From contig NZ_CP017478.1 of the NCBI RefSeq assembly GCF_001761325.1, positions 750,001 to 814,000 on the forward strand: a stretch of DNA of 64,000 bases, written 5' to 3'. This document shows, piece after piece, positions 17,342 through 26,626 of the stretch. The position numbers and the translations under genes were made by a program. Every line of letters begins with the position of its first letter. The stretch's first letter is position 1. The notes below the pieces were generated by a model. The model searched no databases and was not told the DNA's origin. It was given only the letters and a program-made list of their open reading frames with translations. The stretch is from Urechidicola croceus (GTDB lineage: Bacteria > Bacteroidota > Bacteroidia > Flavobacteriales > Flavobacteriaceae).

Positions 17342-18561
17342 ACATTATTGACTTTTAATTCACCTTGATGATAAAGAATTTCTCTAAAATCATTCGTAGG
17401 AAAAGCAACAATATCAGCTAATTTTCCAGATTCTAAAACACCTCTATCTGTTAAATTAAGTGCTTTTGCTGCCCTAAAAGTTATTCCTGCAAACACTTCG
17501 GCATTTGATAATTTTTCGAAAGTTGCAAGTATTGAAGCCTGTGTAATTAAATTACCTTGAGGTGCACTTCCTGGATTCCAATCACTTGCAATTACCAATG
17601 AACAACCAGCATCAAGTAACTTTCTAGCCGGAGCAAAATTACATCCTAAACCAATTGATGCTCCAGGTAATACGACTGGAATTGTATCACTTTGAGAAAG
17701 TTTTTCAATTTCTTTTTCACCACTAACCTCTAAATGATCTACACTTGTAGCTCCAACCTCAACCGCTATTTGACTTCCTCCTCTAGAAAATTGATCACCA
17801 TGTATAGTAATTTTAAATCCTTTTTGTTGTAATTTTTCAATATAGTCTTTGGCCTTTGAAACGCTAAACGCTCCTTTTTCAATAAAAACATCAAATCTTT
17901 TAGTTAATTTTTCTTTTTGAATAGTTGGCACTAATTCATTTAAAATTACATCTAAATATTCGGTTTCATTATTAAATTCTTTTGGAACAATGTGTGCTGC
18001 TAAACACGTAGATATAATATCAATTTGATGCTTGTCATTTGCATTTTTAATTGTTCGTAATTGTTTTAATTCATTCTCTACACTTAATCCATAACCACTT
18101 TTGACTTCAACAGTTGTTACCCCAATAGCTGCTAATAAATTTAATCTTAGAATCATTAATTTTAATAATTCCTCTAAATCAGCGATTCGAGTTTTTTGAA
18201 CGGTATCCCAAATTCCACCTCCTTCTTCGGCAATTTCTAAATAACTTTTACCACTATTTCTCGCTGCAAAATCTTTGGCTCTACTGCCCGCAAAACATAT
18301 ATGTGTATGAGCATCAATAAAACCAGGCATTGCAACTAAATCATCATCTAAATAATCTATAGAAACATCATTATGTTTTTTTACTAAATCATTGAACGAA
18401 GCTACTTCTTTAATTATTTCACCTTCAATTAGAATACCACCATCAACTATTATTTCAAGATTTTCGTCACTTAACATACCTTTCAAAGGCATATTTCTCA
18501 TTGTGACAATTTGCTTAAATGGTCCTATTAACTTTTTATCTAATTCAAAAGTTTTATACAT
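17314..18561 (-). CDS. hutI: Imidazolonepropionase HutI
   Basis: 415-aa amidohydrolase. The metal-binding GFIDAHTHICFAGSR lies near residue 78, with further ligands in CLAAHIVPKEF and TIHGDQFSRGG, and IASDWNPGSAPQGNL near 330. It opens the imidazolone ring of 4-imidazolone-5-propanoate to give formimidoylglutamate. It overlaps the end of hutU by 8 bp and the start of hutG by 28 bp, giving a tightly packed operon. Confidence 0.95.
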   Translation of the reverse strand: MYKTFELDKKLIGPFKQIVTMRNMPLKGMLSDENLEIIVDGGILIEGEIIKEVASFNDLVKKHNDVSIDYLDDDLVAMPGFIDAHTHICFAGSRAKDFAARNSGKSYLEIAEEGGGIWDTVQKTRIADLEELLKLMILRLNLLAAIGVTTVEVKSGYGLSVENELKQLRTIKNANDKHQIDIISTCLAAHIVPKEFNNETEYLDVILNELVPTIQKEKLTKRFDVFIEKGAFSVSKAKDYIEKLQQKGFKITIHGDQFSRGGSQIAVEVGATSVDHLEVSGEKEIEKLSQSDTIPVVLPGASIGLGCNFAPARKLLDAGCSLVIASDWNPGSAPQGNLITQASILATFEKLSNAEVFAGITFRAAKALNLTDRGVLESGKLADIVAFPTNDFREILYHQGELKVNNVWKRGVKIK

Positions 18562-20572
18562 TTTCTTTAAATATTTGATTTAAAATTTCATCATCAACTA
18601 AATTAGGTAACGTAACTTTTAAGTTTGGTGTTCTTTCCATTTCTCTTTTTATAGCAAATATAGCTTCGTCATTCCGTGCCCAAGATCTTCTCGCTATACC
18701 ATTATTGACATCATAGAATAGCATATTCTTAATTTTCTTATCACATTCTTCAGAACCATCAAGTAGCATTCCAAATCCGCCATTAATAACTTCTCCCCAA
18801 CCTACTCCACCACCATTGTGGATAGAAACCCAAGTTGCTCCTCTAAAACTATCACCTATTACATTATGAATAGCCATATCTGCAGTAAACTTACTTCCAT
18901 CTTTTATATTACTAGTCTCTCTATATGGTGAGTCTGTACCACTTACATCATGATGATCTCTACCTAGAACTACACTACCAATTTTACTATTTTTTATTGC
19001 TTTATTAAAAGCAAGAGCAATTTTCATTCTACCTTCAGCATCTGCATATAAAATACGAGCTTTAGAACCAACAACAAGGTTATTCTTCTTCGCATTTTTT
19101 ATCCAAGTAATATTATCTTGCATTTGCAACTGAATTTCTTCTGGAGAATTGCCCATAATTTCTTTTAAAACTGTCATCGCAATTTGATCAGTTTTATCTA
19201 AATCTTCTTGTTTCCCAGAAGTACAAACCCACCTAAAAGGTCCAAACCCAAAATCAAAACACATAGGGCCTAAAATATCTTGAACATATGATGGATACTT
19301 AAAATCAATATTATTTTTAGCCATAATGTTAGCTCCAGCCCTTGAACATTCTAATAAAAAAGCATTACCATAATCGAAAAAATAAGTCCCTAAATTCGTG
19401 TGTTTTTCAATAGCAAGTGCATGACGTCTTAAAGATTCTTGTACTTTCTCTTTGAAAATTTTTGGATTTTCACTCATCAGTGAATTTGATTCTTTAAAAC
19501 TCAATCCCATTGGATAATAACCTCCAGACCATGGATTGTGTAGTGATGTTTGATCAGAACCAACATGAACAAAAATGTTGTTTTCATAAAATTGCTCCCA
19601 TACTTCAACAATATTACCAATGTAAGCTATTGAAACAACTTCAGAATTTATTTGAGCCGTTTTCACTCTTTGAATTAAATCATCAATAGTATCAATCAAT
19701 AAATCTACCCAGCCTTGGTTGTGTCTTTTTCTTGCAGCTTCTTCATTTACTTCTGCACAAACTGTAATACATCCAACAATGTTTCCTGCCTTTGGCTGTG
19801 CACCGCTCATACCACCTAGACCTGATGTTAAAAATATTTTTCCAGCTGATGACTCTTGTTTTTTCAATACTTTTCTAAAAGCATTCATTACAGTGATTGT
19901 AGTTCCATGCACAATACCTTGTGGGCCAATATACATATACGAACCAGCTGTCATTTGACCATATTGAGTAACACCCAAAGCGTTAAAACGCTCCCAATCA
20001 TCTTGTTTTGAGTAATTTGGAATCATCATTCCATTTGAAACTACAACTCTCGGAGCGTCTTTAGATGAAGGGAATAATCCCATTGGATGGCCAGAATACA
20101 TATGCAATGTTTGTTCATCTGTCATACTCGATAAATAATGCATTGTCAATAAATATTGTGCCCAATTTTGAAAAACAGCTCCATTGCCACCATAAGTAAT
20201 CAATTCATCTGGATGTTGAGCAACAGCAGGATTTAAATTATTTTGAATCATTAACATAATTGCTGCAGCCTGCTTAGATTTTGCTGGGTATTCGTTAATT
20301 GGTCTAGCATATATATCATATTCAGGTTTGAAACGATACATATATATTCTTCCAAAATCTTTCAATTCTTGTGCAAATTCAACTGCTAATTCAGAATGCC
20401 ATTGTTTTGGAAAATATCTAAGTGCATTTCGAACTGCCAATTGTTTTTCTTCTTTAGATAAAATATCTTTTCGTTTTGGTGCTCTTTGAGATTTAATTGT
20501 AGTATTTTTCTTTAAAGGTAATTCTGATGGAATACCTTTTAAAATTAACTTTTGAAATGACTGTTTTTTCAT
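18554..20572 (-). CDS. hutU: Urocanate hydratase HutU (long Bacteroidota form)
   Basis: 672 aa from the chosen ATG at 20572, which lies 10 bp after the hutH stop; a more upstream ATG at 20638 would add 22 unlikely residues inside hutH. Conserved urocanase segments are visible: ITYGGNGAVFQNWAQYLLTM, MYSGHPMGLFP, FLTSGLGGMSGAQPKA, GNIVGCITVCAEV, VHVGSDQTSLHNPWSGGYYPMG, PYRETSNIKDGS and SIHNGGGVGWGEVINGG. The protein is longer than the ~555-aa proteobacterial enzyme, as expected for this phylum. It uses tightly bound NAD+ to convert urocanate to imidazolonepropanoate. Confidence 0.95.
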   Translation of the reverse strand: MKKQSFQKLILKGIPSELPLKKNTTIKSQRAPKRKDILSKEEKQLAVRNALRYFPKQWHSELAVEFAQELKDFGRIYMYRFKPEYDIYARPINEYPAKSKQAAAIMLMIQNNLNPAVAQHPDELITYGGNGAVFQNWAQYLLTMHYLSSMTDEQTLHMYSGHPMGLFPSSKDAPRVVVSNGMMIPNYSKQDDWERFNALGVTQYGQMTAGSYMYIGPQGIVHGTTITVMNAFRKVLKKQESSAGKIFLTSGLGGMSGAQPKAGNIVGCITVCAEVNEEAARKRHNQGWVDLLIDTIDDLIQRVKTAQINSEVVSIAYIGNIVEVWEQFYENNIFVHVGSDQTSLHNPWSGGYYPMGLSFKESNSLMSENPKIFKEKVQESLRRHALAIEKHTNLGTYFFDYGNAFLLECSRAGANIMAKNNIDFKYPSYVQDILGPMCFDFGFGPFRWVCTSGKQEDLDKTDQIAMTVLKEIMGNSPEEIQLQMQDNITWIKNAKKNNLVVGSKARILYADAEGRMKIALAFNKAIKNSKIGSVVLGRDHHDVSGTDSPYRETSNIKDGSKFTADMAIHNVIGDSFRGATWVSIHNGGGVGWGEVINGGFGMLLDGSEECDKKIKNMLFYDVNNGIARRSWARNDEAIFAIKREMERTPNLKVTLPNLVDDEILNQIFKENV

Positions 20573-20582
20573 TGAAATTTGA

Positions 20583-22133
20583 TTAATAATTTTCAAATTG
20601 TTCATCGAATTCACTATAACCTTCAGAAATATTTTCATTTAGAATATGCAACAATTTCTTACTTTGAATTATTTCTGTTGCTTTTTCTATATCTAATGAA
20701 AATATTCTATCTTTTGTTGCGTGAGTTATAGACTTTCTTATGTGGTTATGAACAGTATCAAGTACTTTACTTGATTTTAAAGGTCGCTTAAAATCTAATG
20801 CTTGGGCAGCGCAAATCATTTCTACTGCCAAAATTTTCTCCAGATTTGTACAAACTCTCAATGCCTTTCTACTTCCTATAGAACCCATACTGACATGATC
20901 TTCTTGACCTAATGAAGTTGGAATACTATCAGCACTTGCAGGAAAACACAATCCTTTATTTTCACTAACCAAAGCTGCTGATGTATATTGAACTATCATA
21001 AACCCAGAATTGATTCCTATTTCTTTTAGTAACAATTTTGGTGTGTTAGGAGATTTTCCTTCTAATGAAAAATACGATCTTCTATCAGAAATACTTCCTA
21101 ATTCAGCGGCGGCCAAACAAGCATAATCAATCGGTAACGCCAATGGTTGACCATGAAAACTTCCTCCACTTATAGTAAACTCGCTAGAAAAAACAATTGG
21201 ATTATCTGTTACACTATTCATTTCTATCTCAACTGCTTCTTTTAAATGAAGCCAAGCATTGCGAGATGTACCATGAACTTGAGGTACACATCTTAATGAA
21301 TATGGATCCTGAACTCTATCACAATCTTTGTGAGAATCAACTATTTCAGAATTTTCTAAAAACTTACTTATTCTACTAGCAACATGAATATTTCCTTTAA
21401 ATGGTCTTGTCTTATGCAAATCTTTATGAAATGGCATTTTTGAAGCTAATAAACCTTCAATCATTAATGCAGCAATTAAATCGGCGTGTGCTAAACAATT
21501 GTGCAATTTTTCCACAAGAAAAACCGCATGAGCTAAAATAAATTGAGTGCCATTAATTAATGCTAATCCAGCCTTAGGGTGAAGTTCTATAGGTTTTAAT
21601 TCAAATGATTTTAAAACTTCACTTGAACTAAAAACTTTGCCTTTATAAAAAACTTTACTTTCACCTATTAAAGGTAAAAATAGATGCGATAATGGTGCTA
21701 AATCACCTGAAGCACCAACTGAACCTTGTTCTGGTACAACTGGAATAACATCATTTTCTATATGCCATAAAATCCTATCGATTATTTCAAGTGAAATTCC
21801 CGAAAATCCTTTTGATAAAGAATGAACTTTTAAAATAAGCATTAGTTTTGAAAGATCTTGATTGATAGGATTTCCAACACCAACACTATGACTTAATAAT
21901 AAATTACGCTGTAATTCACTTGTTTTATTTGAATCAATTTTAGTATTACATAAAGGACCAAAACCAGTATTAATTCCATAAACGGTCTTATCACTTTTGG
22001 ATATTTTTAAAACATCATTATGAGATTTTAAAATCTTTTGTTTTGTTTCTTCAACAAGACTAGTTTGAAGATCTCCATTTAATATTTTTAATGCTATACT
22101 TACATTTAACTCATCTAAGCCATATTTAAACAT
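20583..22133 (-). CDS. hutH: Histidine ammonia-lyase HutH
   Basis: 516 aa. The MIO prosthetic group forms from A141-S142-G143 in GSVGASGDLAPLSH; the catalytic Tyr lies in VYGINTGFGPL near 52, and QDxxS-type residues fall in LGQEDHVSMGSIGSRK. It deaminates L-histidine to urocanate. It is the first gene of the hutHUIG operon, and a TAACTTTG promoter box lies 24 bp before its ATG. No hut regulator gene is in the window. Confidence 0.95.
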   Translation of the reverse strand: MFKYGLDELNVSIALKILNGDLQTSLVEETKQKILKSHNDVLKISKSDKTVYGINTGFGPLCNTKIDSNKTSELQRNLLLSHSVGVGNPINQDLSKLMLILKVHSLSKGFSGISLEIIDRILWHIENDVIPVVPEQGSVGASGDLAPLSHLFLPLIGESKVFYKGKVFSSSEVLKSFELKPIELHPKAGLALINGTQFILAHAVFLVEKLHNCLAHADLIAALMIEGLLASKMPFHKDLHKTRPFKGNIHVASRISKFLENSEIVDSHKDCDRVQDPYSLRCVPQVHGTSRNAWLHLKEAVEIEMNSVTDNPIVFSSEFTISGGSFHGQPLALPIDYACLAAAELGSISDRRSYFSLEGKSPNTPKLLLKEIGINSGFMIVQYTSAALVSENKGLCFPASADSIPTSLGQEDHVSMGSIGSRKALRVCTNLEKILAVEMICAAQALDFKRPLKSSKVLDTVHNHIRKSITHATKDRIFSLDIEKATEIIQSKKLLHILNENISEGYSEFDEQFENY

Positions 22134-22156
22134 ACTTCAATTATTTTGCTTTTTCA

Positions 22157-22164
22157 CAAAGTTA
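22157..22164 (-). promoter_or_regulatory. Candidate -7 promoter box for the hut operon
   Basis: On the minus strand TAACTTTG matches TAnnTTTG exactly and is preceded by TTTG (22180-22183) with a 15-bp spacer, somewhat short compared with the usual ~17-23. It would start transcription about 15 nt before hutH. Confidence 0.45.
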
Positions 22165-22246
22165 TTCTTTTTATTGGTACAAAATACACTATTTTATTGT
22201 GAAATCATTAAAATATTGAAGTCTACAACTTTACAAACTTAAATTT

Positions 22247-23719
22247 TTAAACAAAATGTTTTTTAAAAAAATTCATTCCATTTGATGAAAAAATACGATC
22301 AATGATTTCATCAGCATCAATATTGTTTTGAGCATTTTTAAAACCGGTGTTTCTCATATGATTATAGGCATGTCTTTCGAGGTAATCTGCTAAAAAAGGT
22401 AATTCTTCTGAAGTCCAAAAACTATTTAAAGGGTCAATAATACCGTCAAAATCTGTCCCTAAAGCAATACAATCCCAAGCAAACATCTTTTTATCATCTA
22501 AAACTTGCAGAATGTGCTGAACCTGATTCCAAAGTAACTCTGACCTATAATGCATGATTTTACTTCGTTTTAAAGAATGTTTTGTATTTTTTATTGTTTG
22601 TTCATTTGCAATCCGTCTTTCATCTAACTGCAATCCAATGATTCCACCACTTTTAGCTATTCTAATTATTTCCTCATCATAGAAATTAATTTCTACAGGA
22701 TTCAATTTTTTAGACATACTAAAATTACCAACTGTTCTATCATCAAATGATTTTAATCCATTGGCTGCACCATGACTTACAATTATTGGAATATTGGCAT
22801 ATTCTGGAGTTGTATCAAGAATTTTATAATATTCTGACCTTGATTGGGGGCTCATGTGTTTAATATCAATAAGAATACGCTTCCCATTAGTAGTATTTAA
22901 AAGGCTTTTTATTACTTTTTTTCCAAGTGAAGTTATTCCTAACCCCATTCCTTCAGATTGATCCGCTTTTTTCTTAACAATACCAGAAAAACTCTCTGAA
23001 TGTCCGCATAAATAATTCCAAAAATGATGAGCAATAGTCACAAAAAACGGTGAATGTTGCCACGATTTAATTGCATTTAAGTTATTTAAAAACTTGGTTT
23101 CATCAGGAGATTTTTTTAAATCAGAATTCAAGACATGCATTCCTTCAATTGAAAGAACAACACATATAGTTGTTAACTTATTATTTTCAATTTCCTCTTT
23201 CTTTTTAATTTCTTCAATTTCAGCAAATGAATTTACAATTTTATACCTGAATTTTCCCTCGGGTAATAATACTTCATGTCCATCAAGTTGTTTATAAAAA
23301 TCATATTCATACTCTAAATCTTCAAAGTAATTATTAATTCCCTGAATATAATCAACACGTTTTCTACCTACTCCAGTTGCAAAATTTGAAGCGATATCTT
23401 TTAGAAATTCATTTTTAATTTTATTTCTGAAAAAGGGTTTTTCAATTGGATAAAGTGAAGCACAAATAACACTCACGCCTCCATTAGCCAAACTAGTGAA
23501 ATTTGATTGTGAAAATTTAGTTATTCCTGTAAGAAAATTAACTAATTTATCGCCAAGTGATGGTGGGTTATACCTCCAAATACTTCGACTTCTGTTTCTA
23601 TGAGTACTGTTATCTCTAACTGGCTTGAAATTATAACTTTTACCGTAAGGTTTTAAAGCCGGATGGCAATGAAAATCAATATAATCATTCCTTGATTTGA
23701 TATTTTTACCATTAGCCAT
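22247..23719 (-). CDS. M19-family (membrane dipeptidase-like) metallopeptidase
   Basis: 490 aa. Metal-binding segments of the renal-dipeptidase family are visible: IDFHCHPALK (residues 14-23), a bridging Glu in VVLSIEGMHVL, VTIAHHFWN, IIVSHGAANG and ALGTDFDGIIDP. The C-terminal TGFKNAQNNIDADEIIDRIFSSNGMNFFKK matches the family's usual end. No signal peptide is seen, so it is probably cytoplasmic. It is longer than typical M19 enzymes (~350-400 aa), with extra N-terminal and middle segments. A dipeptidase next to the hut operon fits growth on peptides. Confidence 0.88.
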   Translation of the reverse strand: MANGKNIKSRNDYIDFHCHPALKPYGKSYNFKPVRDNSTHRNRSRSIWRYNPPSLGDKLVNFLTGITKFSQSNFTSLANGGVSVICASLYPIEKPFFRNKIKNEFLKDIASNFATGVGRKRVDYIQGINNYFEDLEYEYDFYKQLDGHEVLLPEGKFRYKIVNSFAEIEEIKKKEEIENNKLTTICVVLSIEGMHVLNSDLKKSPDETKFLNNLNAIKSWQHSPFFVTIAHHFWNYLCGHSESFSGIVKKKADQSEGMGLGITSLGKKVIKSLLNTTNGKRILIDIKHMSPQSRSEYYKILDTTPEYANIPIIVSHGAANGLKSFDDRTVGNFSMSKKLNPVEINFYDEEIIRIAKSGGIIGLQLDERRIANEQTIKNTKHSLKRSKIMHYRSELLWNQVQHILQVLDDKKMFAWDCIALGTDFDGIIDPLNSFWTSEELPFLADYLERHAYNHMRNTGFKNAQNNIDADEIIDRIFSSNGMNFFKKHFV

Positions 23720-23844
23720 AACTTAAAATTTATTATTACAAAACAACCATCTCAAAATTAAACCATTCATTTACAGCGCACAACAGTTTTTTAATCCTAT
23801 TTTGAAAAGGGATTACACCTAATATAATATTGTGTGTTTTATCA

Positions 23845-24687
23845 TTAACCCAATTCTTGTAAGTATTTTAGATTATGTTTCATACTTTCTAAAGGTGAAA
23901 CTTCGTATTCTTCTTGTTCTATAAAAACATATTTCAAACCAGATTCTTTTGAATATTGAAGCATTTTCGAAATATCTAAACCACCTTTTCCAAACTCTGT
24001 ACTTTCTTTCTTTATCATATCCATATCTTTCAAATGCCAAAGAGGAAAACGTCCTGGATATTTTTTGAAATAATCTATAGGGTCTTTTCCACCGACAATA
24101 ACCCAACCTAAATCTAATTCCATATGAACTAAATCGGGATTGGTATAATCCATCAAAACATCATATAAAACTTGATTTTTATGCATTTCAAATTCATAAG
24201 CATGATTATGATATCCAAATTTTATATTGTGTTTTTTACAATCTTCTCCTGCTTTATTAAATACTTCTGCAACAGACTTGTAATTATCAACAGTCTGTCC
24301 ACGTGATGGCATAGTAGAACAAATCAAATATTCTTGACCAGATGCAGCGGCTTCTTCAACTGTTTTTTTCCAATTCTTATCAATATGTACATGTCCACTT
24401 CTTAAATTCATGCCCAAATCATCACAAACTTTTTTTATTGAAAATGGTGTTAAACCATAGTAATGCCCTTTTTCACTTCTTGCTGATTCAATTTGTTTAA
24501 AACCTAAATCGGCTATTTTTTTTAGTGTTCCAATTGCATCTTTGGTCATTTCATCACGAAAAGTATACAATTGCACACCAATATTTCCCAATTTAACACT
24601 CGAATTATACGTAATCCAGGAAGGTAAGATCATGGTCCCCACAGCCAATGCTCCTGATTTAACAAGGAAGTTTCTTCTAGTAGTCAT
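23845..24687 (-). CDS. Tat-exported sugar isomerase/epimerase-like TIM barrel protein
   Basis: 280 aa starting MTTRRNFLVKSGALAVGTM, a twin-arginine signal. It is a paralogue of the lipoprotein at 13271: GVQLYTFRDEM, LGFKQIESARS, GYHNHAYEFEM, HMELDLGWVIVGGKDPIDYF, PLWHLKDMD and VFIEQEEYE hold the equivalent metal-ligand positions. Tat use suggests that the protein folds, perhaps with its metal, in the cytoplasm before export. The substrate is unknown; extracytoplasmic keto-sugar or glycoside chemistry is a reasonable guess. Confidence 0.87.
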   Translation of the reverse strand: MTTRRNFLVKSGALAVGTMILPSWITYNSSVKLGNIGVQLYTFRDEMTKDAIGTLKKIADLGFKQIESARSEKGHYYGLTPFSIKKVCDDLGMNLRSGHVHIDKNWKKTVEEAAASGQEYLICSTMPSRGQTVDNYKSVAEVFNKAGEDCKKHNIKFGYHNHAYEFEMHKNQVLYDVLMDYTNPDLVHMELDLGWVIVGGKDPIDYFKKYPGRFPLWHLKDMDMIKKESTEFGKGGLDISKMLQYSKESGLKYVFIEQEEYEVSPLESMKHNLKYLQELG

Positions 24688-24752
24688 TATAGTTGATTTT
24701 TATTAATGTACTAATATACAGAATTTTAAAATTAATTTAAACATAAAAAAAA

Positions 24753-24768
24753 GCGGCAAAATTGCCGC
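24753..24768. terminator. Intrinsic terminator of the S8 peptidase gene
   Basis: A perfect 16-bp palindrome, GCGGCAAAATTGCCGC, is followed on the minus strand by eight U (A-run 24744-24752 on plus). It lies 25 bp past the subtilisin-like gene's stop. Confidence 0.88.
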
Positions 24769-24793
24769 CTTAGATTTAATAAAAATTATGTGA

Positions 24794-26305
24794 TTAAATA
24801 CCATTACCTGTTACTGCTTTTAAAGCATCAATATTTCCATAACCAAAATCTCCATCCTTACTTGGATAAAATTCTGATGATTCTTTTAATCTTTGTAAAA
24901 CTTGAGCTCTTGACCAAGTAGGGTTTTCTGACCAGACTAAAGCTGCAATTCCTGCAGTAACTGCTGTTGCTACAGAAGAACCTCCGAAATAACTAGAGTC
25001 ACCATTATTAAACCCTAAAACTGGTTGGTGATGATTGTTATTTCGTTCCATAATAATAGTAAAATCCATATCACTACCTGTATGACACACATCACATTCT
25101 TGGTAATTAGTTTGTTCTTCAACACCTGTTACTGCAACGGTTTCACTCATTGTAGCTGGAAATATTACTCCATACCAATTAGTAAAATCAGTTGAAGTTC
25201 CACCTGCGGCAAAAATTAATTTATTTTTTGAATATGCATATCTAATTGCATCTTTAATACTTCCTATTGACCAAGGATACCCAATTGACATAGAAATAAT
25301 TTTCACATCATTTCTATCACCCAATTCTACTAGTGCTTTTGAAACACCCTTTCTTTCATGATAACCATTAAGGACAACATCACTTGTTCCTCTATATGAA
25401 ACTAAATTACATTCATAAGCAACTCCAACAAATTGTGATGCTGTATTATTTGGTGCAGCAATAGTTGCAGATGCACTCGTACCATGACCACATTTATCAT
25501 CTGGACCATCGGTGTTTGTTTTCCAAGGCCAAATAGAATCTACATATGTTCCATATTTACTAATTGTTCTTCCTGAATAAGCATCATCAAATTTACTTCC
25601 TAAATATGACTGCTTTGAAGATACACCAGTATCAATAACACCAACTCCTATTCCTCTACCTGTACTATATGCCCAAGCATCATCAATGTTATGATCATAA
25701 AAATTCCATGGTACTTTTGCTCCAGATGGTAAAGTACCATAATCAGAAGAACTTATTGTCTCACCTGATTGACTACATCCAGAAGAAGATCTTTCTAAAT
25801 TTTCATTGGAAAAAGTGAAACCTTCTGGTTCAATGTATCGTATTTGATTATTTTTTCTTAATTCAACTACAGAATTAAAATCAGTAATTATTACATCAAT
25901 ATTATTCAAAATAGGATCATCATATAACAATATATCTTCCCTTTTTTTACTAGTATCAGAACTGGTTGTTAAAACAGTTTTAATAATCTCGTCTTTAATT
26001 TGAATTAGTTCATTACTTCTATTAGTACTGAAACTTTCACCTTCATTTCCATATCCTATTGTTAGAATGTTATCACCATTTATTGCAGCACTCCAGAGTA
26101 AATAATCACTGGCTTGCGACCAGTTAAAACTACCATTTTGTTCGAATAATGTATTAATTTGGTTGGATACTTCAATAGCCGACAATGGTTCTTCGTGAGT
26201 AACCACTTCAATTATTTGTTCTTTTTGAATTGGGGATTCATCGGTGGTACATGAGCTCAGAAAAGCCAATACCATAACAGATGAAATAAAACTTAGTTTT
26301 TTCAT
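24794..26305 (-). CDS. Subtilisin-like S8 serine protease lipoprotein
   Basis: 503 aa. A lipoprotein signal ends at LSSC (Cys19). A prodomain-like region (about 40-170) is followed by the S8 domain with catalytic D225 (VIDTGVS), H274 (GHGTSAS), the oxyanion region LIFAAGG and S444 (GGSSVATAVTAG). Three extra cysteines (C177, C404, C407) may form disulphides. It is probably anchored to the outer membrane and digests extracellular protein. No T9SS tail is present, unlike the two plus-strand neighbours. It is divergent from the dioxygenase-like gene. Confidence 0.93.
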   Translation of the reverse strand: MKKLSFISSVMVLAFLSSCTTDESPIQKEQIIEVVTHEEPLSAIEVSNQINTLFEQNGSFNWSQASDYLLWSAAINGDNILTIGYGNEGESFSTNRSNELIQIKDEIIKTVLTTSSDTSKKREDILLYDDPILNNIDVIITDFNSVVELRKNNQIRYIEPEGFTFSNENLERSSSGCSQSGETISSSDYGTLPSGAKVPWNFYDHNIDDAWAYSTGRGIGVGVIDTGVSSKQSYLGSKFDDAYSGRTISKYGTYVDSIWPWKTNTDGPDDKCGHGTSASATIAAPNNTASQFVGVAYECNLVSYRGTSDVVLNGYHERKGVSKALVELGDRNDVKIISMSIGYPWSIGSIKDAIRYAYSKNKLIFAAGGTSTDFTNWYGVIFPATMSETVAVTGVEEQTNYQECDVCHTGSDMDFTIIMERNNNHHQPVLGFNNGDSSYFGGSSVATAVTAGIAALVWSENPTWSRAQVLQRLKESSEFYPSKDGDFGYGNIDALKAVTGNGI

Positions 26306-26626
26306 TTGATGGGTTGATTTAGTTTAGTTAATTAATTTTATAGTTTTCACTATATTTCCCAAACATAATAAATTAATAACAAAAAAACTAATGATAATTT
26401 ATTATATGTGTAATGTAATTATAAAAACACGTTACAAATACAATTTCGCATTCTGAATTCGACAGATATCTAAATAGTTGAATAGATAGCAGCATCTTTT
26501 TTAACCTTCTGTTTAACAACAACTTAAATATTACCATATTTATCCATGTTTACTCATATATTTCTTAAACTACACATTAACAGTTGTTTATTTCTAATAT
26601 TTATCCTACTTTTAACTAAAAAAACC
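26306..26626. other. 321-bp divergent intergenic region
   Basis: There is no coding potential. On the minus strand TATGTTTG (26360-26367) matches the TAnnTTTG box and would start the S8 peptidase mRNA about 50 nt before its ATG. For the plus-strand gene no exact box is visible. AT-rich, no notable repeats. Confidence 0.55.

Noticed and set aside
20573-20638. Longer N-terminus for HutU
   Set aside because: It would lie inside hutH and adds 22 non-family residues; the ATG at 20572 just after the hutH stop fits better.
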